Assembly: GCA_964019335.1 (NCBI GenBank)
Contig: OZ025649.1
Location: 868,001 to 932,000 of the forward strand
Length of the DNA stretch: 64,000 nucleotides
Source: Diplonema japonicum
Taxonomy: Eukaryota; Euglenozoa; Diplonemea; Diplonemida; Diplonemidae
Reading direction: 5' to 3'
Each line of letters begins with the position of its first letter. The first letter of the stretch is position 1. Both the position numbers and the translations under genes were made by a program. A model generated the notes under the pieces. The model saw only the letters and a program-made list of their open reading frames with translations. It was not told where the DNA came from and made no database searches. Below are positions 57,370 through 64,000 of the stretch, in pieces.

Positions 57370-57397
57370 CCCCCCCCCCCCCCCCCCCCTCCCCCCC
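57370..57397 (+). repeat. Poly-C tract (C20, T, C7)
   Basis: Third poly-C tract, just after the scaffold gene. Confidence 0.95.
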
Positions 57398-57551
57398 TTG
57401 TAGTGTTGAGCAACGTGTTGTGCGGCTAGTTGGGGCTGCTTAGTGTCGGCGTTGGGAGTGCCTTTTACTTTTTTTTCTTACCCTTTTTGTTATCTGTTTT
57501 CTTATTGCCGTGTCTATTTCATCACAGGTTGCAGGAGGAACAGAGCAGAAG

Positions 57552-58729
57552 ATGTTGCGTGGCTTTCTTGCGACTGTGTTGCTGGTTACCGAGGTTCTTG
57601 GCGCAGCGAACGTCGGTGCAACGAACAAGTGCTTCTTTGCTTTTAGAAGCAGTGAGGGTCTGCACACCGTCCCCGTCCATGGCGGGCCTGTGAAAAAGTT
57701 GACTGGAACAACTGAAATAACATTTACTAGTGGGCTTGCTGTGGACGGGTTCAGGGGTATTGTGCTGTGGAATGAGGAGAATAAGGTATGCTGTGCATAG
57801 CCAGCGGGACAATGACAGATATTCAAAATAAATACTGACGGCACGGGCAAGGTTCTGCTCCTCAATGCAGAGCTTCAGAAGGGTGCTAGAATGCTCCCCA
57901 AGCTCGTCCACGGTCTGACGCTCAAGACGGAGGACCACCTGGCGTTCGGTTCGATACATGACGACAAGGGGTATGCGCCACGCACGCTGCATTTCACACA
58001 GGGGCTTCCGTGTATTCGCTTTCGACTACTTGTCCAGCAACCCTGTCATGGAGTGGTCGTGGTGCCACACATCAACATGCGCCGTGAGGTCCACGCTGCC
58101 CGTGGGTGGCTCTCTCGCGGCTGTCGGCGATAAGGTATGCTCCCCAACGGCAACATATTTCTAGGTTTTCATTTCGAGTGGTGCTTTGAGCCAGCGTGCT
58201 CACGGCATGGGCGGTTGCTCTATGAGGTGGTGGGACAGCACCACCAGCGACATGCTTGAAAGCGTCATCCAGAGGAACAGAGAGAAGGACGAGGGCATGT
58301 TTTCGGGTGAGATGGGTGGACTTGTTGTGGACGAGGCGCAGTCGAAGCTGTACTTCACGGAGTCTACCCCCTCGAATACCAACATCTGGGTCAGTGATCT
58401 GGAGGGGACTTACACTTCGAAGGTTCTCACCTGGCTCCCACCGCACAGGTCATGGTCTCGCAGGGTGCAAGGCGTTCCTTCCTCTAGCATCGCTTGTATT
58501 GGATCTGGCACGCTTGCCGTTGCGAACGGCACGCACATCCTGAAGGTGGATCTTTCGACCCCCGACACCTTCACGCACGTTCTGTATTCCGCGCCAAGCG
58601 AAGAGGTATGCTTGTGCGAGTGTTTTAATTCTACAGGAGGAGCATGTTTCGCCCATCGCACATTACTGCGAGGGCTTCCACACCGGAGGCAGGTTTCCCA
58701 CTCCGCCCCCCGTCCACGACGAGCTTTGA
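57552..58729 (+). CDS. Secreted beta-propeller-like protein
   Basis: 350 residues in five exons. The four introns are 57786-57818 (33 nt), 57971-58001 (31), 58135-58164 (30) and 58606-58636 (31); all start GTATG. A signal peptide (MLRGFLATVLLVTEVLG) is followed by repeated segments typical of LDL-receptor YWTD or NHL propellers: GLAVDGFRGIVLWNEENK, GLVVDEAQSKLYFTESTPSNTNIWVSDLEG and CIGSGTLAVANGTHILKVDL. Cys residues suggest an oxidising compartment. There is no membrane anchor after the signal peptide, so it is probably secreted or luminal. Each retained intron would shift the frame or insert a stop, so the splicing model is well constrained. Confidence 0.75.
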
Positions 58730-59585
58730 TGCCCGCTCGCAGCGGAGGTTGGACCTCGCGCCTTGGGGTGCGGCACGTGCACGCCCTTCCTGCTCTTACC
58801 TTTTTGTACCTGTTGTATAGCCTCCTATAGCCTACCCACTTTCATTTCTCCTTTACTCTTTATAACTCCCGCAAAGGACTGGCCCCGTCAGGGGCCCCAT
58901 TCGTCCGAGGGACTGTGTTTCTGAAGGAGAGACACGGTCGTCCAGCCCTCCCTTCCCACCTTTTTAGGTGAACCTCACAATGGGTGCATGCCTGAAAGTT
59001 AGCATCATAGAACGAACGATAGAAGCTATCACAAGGTGCCTTATAACAGGACTATGCGCTTGACTTCAAGCCGCAGCACTGCAAGGCTTACAGGCTTGGC
59101 TCAGGCATTTTCCCTTCTCCTCTTTGAACAGAAGAGCCTGGTTTCTTTTTTCTCTTTTTATATTTTTACACAAGGGAAGGTAGGAAGAGCGAGTTGTGCA
59201 CGGAGGCTGTTTTTTTATTTAAATTATTCTTTTGCCCTTTTCTTTTCTTTTCCCATTGGTGGTGCACGTTACGATCCGATGTCTTCGAAAAAGAAGTATC
59301 TCATAAAGAGAGGTACAAGGAAGGGGCGGAGAGGAACACGATAAGACCCCTTCCATTTCGTTTATTTTTGTTATCCCCCTCCCCATTCTCTTTGTTCTCC
59401 CTTCGTACCTTTTTTTAACTCCTTTTTTTTAACCATAAGATCGAAAAAGAAGAAAACGGGCTCTGGTCTGGGCCGCTCAAGTGAGGCGAAGGAAAAGTGT
59501 TACTTTCTTTCTCTTGTAAAAGGCGGTTTATACAGATTCTCTAGGTTACTCACACATTACACTTAACACTTAACACTACCAAATA
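58730..59585 (+). other. Intergenic region before the tandem duplication
   Basis: No firm gene. A hairpin GGCCCC-GTCA-GGGGCC lies near 58884-58899 and a further unique patch runs to about 59060, with no coding frame. From 59160 the sequence belongs to the duplicated unit. Confidence 0.4.
59279..59344 (+). CDS. Tiny basic ORF in unit 1
   Basis: 21 codons, MSSKKKYLIKRGTRKGRRG and two more residues, identical in unit 2 (60080-60145). A second conserved stretch after the T/C tract could encode a Lys-rich continuation, so this may be the first exon of a small basic protein, or just a leader sequence. Conservation between fresh duplicates says little. Confidence 0.25.
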   Translation: MSSKKKYLIKRGTRKGRRGTR

Positions 59586-59892
59586 ATGTCCACAGTAAAG
59601 ACCCTTTACGGTGCTGACTGGTGCCCGCACACCCAGAACGCGGTCTCGGCTCTTGGTGGGTCGTACAAGGTATGGTCTTATGGTGCAGCATCATGTCCCA
59701 CAGGTCTCGGGAGGTGACTTTTCCTCCAAGAACCCAGCGAAGAAGGTGAGATACGTGAACTGCGCCGACAAGAGTAATGTTGCTGAATGCAATGCTCAGC
59801 ACATCACTGGGTACCCCACCTTTATGAATTGCACCGCTGGTGCGTGCACCCCGTCATCCAGCAACTTCGGTGTTTCGAACAGCCAGCTGTAG
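59586..59892 (+). CDS. Thioredoxin-like protein, copy 1
   Basis: 90 residues in two exons, with a 34-nt intron at 59670-59703 (GTATG..CACAG). It starts MSTVKTLYGADWCPHTQN, a thioredoxin-type active site in which the second Cys is Thr (CPHT), and has the cis-Pro motif GYPTF. Extra Cys residues (VNCADKSNVAECNAQ) resemble the thioredoxin domain fused to VKOR. With one active-site Cys it may act as a monothiol oxidoreductase. No signal peptide. The start follows a CTAG acceptor and a short leader. Confidence 0.8.
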
Positions 59893-60079
59893 GCATTAGC
59901 CCTCTCTTTACACGTACAATGGGGTTGGTTCGGGTCCTGGATACGACTCTAAACTGCATTATATTTTTACACAAGGGAAGGTAGGAAGAGCGAGTTGTGC
60001 ACGGAGGCTGTTTTTTTATTTAACTTATTCTTTTGTCCTTTTCTTTTCTTTTCCCATTGGTGGTGCACGTTACGATCCG

Positions 60080-60145
60080 ATGTCTTCGAAAAAGAAGTAT
60101 CTCATAAAGAGAGGTACAAGGAAGGGGCGGAGAGGAACACGATAA
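60080..60145 (+). CDS. Tiny basic ORF in unit 2
   Basis: Same 21-codon frame as in unit 1. Downstream, after the T/C tract, the frame SKKKKTGSGLGRSSEEEQ is longer here than in unit 1 because of the 18-nt insertion. Confidence 0.25.
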   Translation: MSSKKKYLIKRGTRKGRRGTR

Positions 60146-60403
60146 GACCCCTTCCATTTCGTTTATTTTTGTTATCCCCCTCCCCATTTTTTTTTGTTCT
60201 CCCTTCGTACCTTTTTTAACTCCTTTTTTTAACCACAAGATCGAAGAAGAAGAAGACGGGCTCTGGTCTGGGCCGCTCGAGTGAAGAGGAACAGTTCGAG
60301 AGGAAGGCGAAGGAAGGGTGTTACTTTCTTTCTCTTGTAAAGGCGGTTTATACAGATTCTGCAGGTTACTCACATTACACTTAACACTTAACACTACCAA
60401 GTA

Positions 60404-60710
60404 ATGTCCACAGTAAAGACCCTTTACGGTGCTGACTGGTGCCCGCACACCCAGAACGCGGTCTCGGCTCTTGGTGGGTCGTACAAGGTATGGTCTTATG
60501 GTGCAGCATCATGTCCCACAGGTCTCGGGAGGTGACTTTTCCTCCAAGAACCCAGCGAAGAAGGTGAGATACGTGAACTGCGCCGACAAGAGTAATGTTG
60601 CTGAATGCAATGCTCAGCACATCACTGGGTACCCCACCTTCATGAATTGCACCGCTGGTGCGTGCACCCCGTCATCCAGCAACTTCGGTGTTTCGAACAG
60701 CCAGCTGTAG
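60404..60710 (+). CDS. Thioredoxin-like protein, copy 2
   Basis: 90 residues, two exons, intron at 60488-60521 (34 nt). The protein appears identical to copy 1; the only coding difference I noticed is synonymous (ttt/ttc). The acceptor upstream is TGCAG instead of TCTAG. Confidence 0.8.
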
Positions 60711-60816
60711 ACATTAGCCCTCTCTTTACACGTACGATGGTTGGTGGTTAGATTACACAGTTTCGGGTTTTGTTTCACTCTCGCTGACTTCGTAATATTT
60801 GGTTCTCAGGTTACAC

Positions 60817-61026
60817 ATGTTCGGCTTTCTTGGTGGTAGTACAGCCAACACCTGCAAGCCCAAGAAGGTGACATACAAGGGATGGAGGTTTAATGAAGAC
60901 CCAACAAAGGTGCCTCTTGCCAGTCCCAATGGGTCCATCAAGGTAGGGACTACGACAACGGGTATCACGGGCACGAAGATGATAAAGACGAATCTTGTTA
61001 CAAGTCAGAACCTAGTTACATGGTAA
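60817..61026 (+). CDS. Small hypothetical protein
   Basis: 69 residues, no intron required. It begins MFGFLGGSTANTCKPKKVTYKG, is basic and Thr/Gly-rich, and has no known motif. The ATG follows TTCTCAGGTTACAC, the same leader context as two other genes here. A GTAGGG at about 60943 could be a donor, in which case the end would differ. Confidence 0.55.
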   Translation: MFGFLGGSTANTCKPKKVTYKGWRFNEDPTKVPLASPNGSIKVGTTTTGITGTKMIKTNLVTSQNLVTW

Positions 61027-61098
61027 AGGATAGGGTGCTTTTTATTTGTTTTTATTTGTTTTTAGCTGCTACACTTTCACCACACTGCAGGGGGGAAC

Positions 61099-63033
61099 AT
61101 GGCAGAGAAGCCGCGCCGATCATGGTCCACCATACCTGAGGCCGAGGTCGCCGCACTGCTCAGCAACATCCCGCGCAGGTCACCTTGGATTGTGAAGTGG
61201 CAGCTTTTGGCAGAGTTCATACGTCCTTATGAGCCAGACTGGCGCGCTTACACCGAGAAGGGCAAATACAACGGCAGAGCAACATTAGAGGTCCATCCAC
61301 ACCTCAGCAAGCACGGGGGTCAGATCAAGATGACGGAAGGTCTGCTGAAGCTTGGTTTTGTGAGAGTGTCCGACGTAGGAAGCCAGTTCGTTCTAGACCA
61401 CAGGCAGGCGAAGGAGCGTATTGAGAGACTCAAACAGGAGAAGAGAAGAAAACAGGGCATATTGGGTACCATCTCTAAACGTGAGAAGCAGCACGTTACC
61501 TGGCACATACCAAAGGAGGAGCCCCTTCCTGCATGGTGGAACCCTGACAACAGTGAGGCTGCCTCGCTTCTGTCCGTGAGTGTAAGTGGTGAGGGTGCTT
61601 CGTTCTGTGGAACATCGACTAGTGGCGATGGTGATACATCAGAGTCGGCGCCGGCTCAGAGCGACGCGCAGGTCGCGGAGTTCCTCTCGTGTCAAGTGCG
61701 TGAGCTGACGAGGCAGGTGCGCATGTTACGCGCAGCTTCCTTGTCCAACACGCTGCCTGCCCCCGTGACACCTTTCATCATCAAAGCGAAGTACTCAGCA
61801 CCCACATCGGGGAACTATCCTGTCCGTCTTCAGGTGAACTACTTAAACCCTGACTCTGCTCCATACAGGGTTGCTATACAGCTGCAGTCCCTGAATGGGT
61901 GTGGGTGGTACTCTCCGCCGTGCTCCATCATGGACCACCAGTTCGTGGTCTTCTTATCCCCTCCCAACCCACCAGGCTCGTATCCTGTCACTCTCTGCGG
62001 CACCACCGAGACAGGGCAGCTTAAGAAGTATTGCACAGGAACGTGGCTCGAGTACAAGGCTGATGACCAATTCTTCGATCAGGCCAAGTCGGACTCTGGC
62101 AACAAGCCGTCGGGCAGCACCCAGTCGCCACCGTCGCCAAAGCATCAGAGGGTGGAGAAACAGGAGCGCCTGAGCTGCATAAAGGGGACGCGAAAGAGCA
62201 AGACTGATAGAAGAAGTTCTATCACCAGTGGTGCGTCTTCTGCTGCGCTGCGGTCTTGTGTTCGAGATTCTTCGCAAGGGATGGAAGGGGATAATAAGCA
62301 GGAGGTGACCCTAGCCCTGCCGAGTAAAAGGGAGGGTCTCACACATCATCAGATCAATGAGCTCAACGCTCTGAGTATTATGCCCGTGTGCCATAGGGAG
62401 ATGAGTGAGTGTCTTGACACCTTTGATCCAGCGAGCGACATGAAGTCACACTCAGAGATGAAGAGTGAGTTCACGTCGGACATTGCGGAGACAGAGGAGG
62501 ACAAAGACAAATATGATGAGGATGAGGAGGTGTGGCAAACAAGACAGTTCCGTGCCTTGCTTCCCAATCAGGACATCGATGAGATGGACCATCCCCCGCT
62601 AACGAAGGAGATGCTTGAACTGCTTACTCTGGGACATGGATGGGACAGGGAAGCGATCATGAGGTCCTGCACAACGAGATCTATCACTACACAGAAGACG
62701 CCCATATTGGTGCACTCAAAAGGGAGCAGGAGTAACGGAGGATCGACCATGAGGTCGATGTCTCCTGTGTTGCCTAGCAACCCCGCCATTGCAGTCGATG
62801 CTGCGTCTTCCCCTTCGGCGAAGTCGCTTCCCCTCCACGGAAAGGATCCTAGTCGCACCATCAGCGGCTCCTCCACATCGTCGTCCACATACAGCGGGAA
62901 CAAGCGCCCGTCGTTCGCCGACGCTGCTTACAACACACCACCGCCCTCAACACCACCCTCTTCGAGCTCCCCGCACTACCTCGACGGAAGGGACCGCTCG
63001 AATGATTCCACTGAGAAGAAGAAAATGAGCTGA
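61099..63033 (+). CDS. Large hypothetical protein with PUB-like N-terminus
   Basis: 644 residues, no intron. An N-terminal domain of ~120 residues ends TEGLLKLGFVRVSDVGSQFVLD, reminiscent of PUB or related p97-binding folds. A beta-rich region lies at about 230-330 (NYPVRLQVNYLNPDSAPYRVAIQLQ..SYPVTLCGTTE), possibly an Ig-like or C2-like domain. Long Ser-rich disordered stretches and an acidic segment (EDKDKYDEDEEVW) follow. The end is Pro/Ser-rich. The PUB call is tentative. Confidence 0.65.
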   Translation: MAEKPRRSWSTIPEAEVAALLSNIPRRSPWIVKWQLLAEFIRPYEPDWRAYTEKGKYNGRATLEVHPHLSKHGGQIKMTEGLLKLGFVRVSDVGSQFVLDHRQAKERIERLKQEKRRKQGILGTISKREKQHVTWHIPKEEPLPAWWNPDNSEAASLLSVSVSGEGASFCGTSTSGDGDTSESAPAQSDAQVAEFLSCQVRELTRQVRMLRAASLSNTLPAPVTPFIIKAKYSAPTSGNYPVRLQVNYLNPDSAPYRVAIQLQSLNGCGWYSPPCSIMDHQFVVFLSPPNPPGSYPVTLCGTTETGQLKKYCTGTWLEYKADDQFFDQAKSDSGNKPSGSTQSPPSPKHQRVEKQERLSCIKGTRKSKTDRRSSITSGASSAALRSCVRDSSQGMEGDNKQEVTLALPSKREGLTHHQINELNALSIMPVCHREMSECLDTFDPASDMKSHSEMKSEFTSDIAETEEDKDKYDEDEEVWQTRQFRALLPNQDIDEMDHPPLTKEMLELLTLGHGWDREAIMRSCTTRSITTQKTPILVHSKGSRSNGGSTMRSMSPVLPSNPAIAVDAASSPSAKSLPLHGKDPSRTISGSSTSSSTYSGNKRPSFADAAYNTPPPSTPPSSSSPHYLDGRDRSNDSTEKKKMS

Positions 63034-63212
63034 TACTTGCCAGCAGTTCTTTCAGCTTTAGCTGTTGTTTTATATATTTAGTAAGCATTGGTCGCACCGG
63101 TTGGCGGTCAGTGTCCATATTAATGTGCACCGCATGTCTTAGTGTCGCGGACAAGGTTCCTAGGTTTTTATTCTTATTCGTGGTTCGCATCGCTCTAATT
63201 ACACAGGTTGCA

Positions 63213-64000
63213 ATGTTGTTATTGAGGCGTGGTTCCCGGTGGGTAAGTGCGTGGAAGGAGGGCCTCCCCACAGTAGCTGAGGTGCAATGGAGCGCCGCCT
63301 ACGGAAAGACGGGCGGGGTTATGGAAGGTGTGGATGAGAGGCGGGGACGCAATATGGATACAGAAGAGCAGAGGGAACATCTAGAGTCAAGACGGAAGTT
63401 GGACCCACACTTCCGGGGAGGTAGTCAGCGATTCAAGAACTGGAGGAATGAGATGAAGGAACAGCAGAAGGAACAGGCCAGAGAGAGAGGCAGACATGCT
63501 GCCCCCTACACAGACGACCTCATTAAGTCAAAGATGGTGTCGGTTAGGAAGACTCGGCACACCACTGTTGATAGCAGTTTCCTGGACGGCATAGATGGTG
63601 TGAACCCCAGCAAGCAGGCGGTACAGGATGCCTTCATGAGGCTCAATGGTGTTGATCTGGCAACCTCTTCAGATGTGATTCACATCAGTAACCCTCCGTC
63701 GGTTGTGTTCCCCAACACCCGAGGAATGTTTCGAGGTGCCAAACGGGAGGAGATGAATAAGGTTGACTACTCGTTATCGGCGTCCTGGTACACGGGGGAA
63801 AGGACAGTGGTGTTGTTCACAGAGAACAACGGTGCAGGATATGCTTGGGCAAGGGCGTGTCCGGATGTTACGTTCATTTGCTTGTCGGATTTGGTGTCTG
63901 GGTACTTCAGGTCCGTTTCTAACGGGTGTGGGCAGGATGAGGTGCCGCCGGAGAACATGCGCTTCGTGCGTACTCATGCGCCTATGTACTTCCAGCTCGA
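63213..64000 (+). CDS. Predicted mitochondrial protein, 3' end outside window
   Basis: At least 262 residues, open to the window end. MLLLRRGSRWVSAWKEG is a good mitochondrial presequence. A highly charged region (RFKNWRNEMKEQQKEQARERG) is followed by a globular part with FLDGIDGVNPSKQAVQDAFMRLNG and a Trp-containing SWYTGERTVVLFTENNGAGYAWA. Not recognised. It may be a lineage-specific mitochondrial component. The ATG follows CACAGGTTGCA, matching the acceptor context of other genes. Confidence 0.75.
   Translation, partial: MLLLRRGSRWVSAWKEGLPTVAEVQWSAAYGKTGGVMEGVDERRGRNMDTEEQREHLESRRKLDPHFRGGSQRFKNWRNEMKEQQKEQARERGRHAAPYTDDLIKSKMVSVRKTRHTTVDSSFLDGIDGVNPSKQAVQDAFMRLNGVDLATSSDVIHISNPPSVVFPNTRGMFRGAKREEMNKVDYSLSASWYTGERTVVLFTENNGAGYAWARACPDVTFICLSDLVSGYFRSVSNGCGQDEVPPENMRFVRTHAPMYFQL

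Larger units (their letters stand above)
59160..59917 (+). repeat. Tandem duplication, unit 1 (~0.76 kb)
   Basis: Nearly identical to 59961-60735. The unit carries a tiny Lys/Arg-rich ORF, a T/C tract and a thioredoxin-like gene. Differences include an 18-nt insertion in unit 2 and small changes in T-run length; the offset changes from 801 to 818. Confidence 0.95.
59961..60735 (+). repeat. Tandem duplication, unit 2 (~0.77 kb)
   Basis: Second copy of the unit at 59160-59917, in direct orientation and separated from it by 43 nt of unrelated sequence. Confidence 0.95.

Noticed and set aside
58884-58960. Small self-cleaving ribozyme near the GGCCCC hairpin
   Set aside because: No conserved hammerhead or HDV core could be found around the hairpin.
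59160-60735. Transposon or LTR pair
   Set aside because: No transposase, terminal inverted repeats or target-site duplication; the repeated units contain a normal intron-bearing gene.

Overview
This looks like a window of nuclear DNA from a flagellated protist, most probably a euglenozoan and, within that group, more likely a diplonemid than a kinetoplastid. All 37 or so protein genes and both tRNA genes that I accept lie on the + strand across 64 kb. Nearly every start codon sits shortly downstream of a pyrimidine tract that ends in AG, the layout expected of a polycistronic array processed by spliced-leader trans-splicing. Gene content agrees: a transmembrane cyclase with a trypanosomatid-like catalytic domain, a paraflagellar-rod-like protein, a calpain-like protein whose catalytic Cys is Ser, and several acylated or prenylated coiled-coil proteins. 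Unlike kinetoplastids, many genes carry conventional cis-introns. These are very short (mostly 30-47 nt) and usually start GTATG and end in YAG. The lineage is an inference; the strand bias, tracts and introns are read directly from the sequence.

Layout. 1-3760: two tandem copies of a transmembrane cyclase gene, the first cut by the window edge. 3761-7013: a 3.2-kb low-complexity gap. 7014-14706: aldo/keto reductase, CLC-7-like chloride transporter, secreted EGF-like protein and a membrane-anchored GT4 glycosyltransferase. 14707-17388: a gap holding a GC-rich block of unknown function. 17389-23866: a large disordered protein with a splicing-dependent CaaX end, a CacyBP/SIP homologue, a SelO-type pseudokinase and a double cold-shock-domain protein. 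24082-31196: prephenate dehydrogenase, a predicted mitochondrial orphan, SUV3 helicase and the flagellar-rod-like protein. 31215-36373: tRNA-Ala, Sel1-repeat protein, EF-hand-like protein, ubiquitin-like/F-box/LRR protein and a DOMON membrane protein that overlaps tRNA-His.

36518-48203: RRM protein, dienelactone hydrolase, PP6-like phosphatase, a dually acylated small protein, RAD1 of the 9-1-1 clamp, a myristoylated coiled-coil protein, a TMEM43-like protein, two low-complexity proteins and the calpain-like protein. 48322-50925: a predicted mitochondrial helical-repeat protein. 50926-54186: a second low-complexity gap. 54187-64000: a WD40/repeat/PDZ scaffold, a secreted propeller-like protein, a tandem duplication carrying a thioredoxin-like gene, a tiny gene, a large hypothetical protein and a truncated predicted mitochondrial protein.

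There is no operon-like functional grouping; neighbours look unrelated, as in euglenozoan polycistrons. Several terminal exons are revealed only by splicing: the CaaX box, the RAD1 C-terminus, the PP6 tail, the CacyBP SGS region and the SUV3 motif VI. That is good evidence that the short introns are real. Start codons given are ATGs after the nearest plausible AG acceptor; the reading frame often stays open further upstream through the pyrimidine tract.
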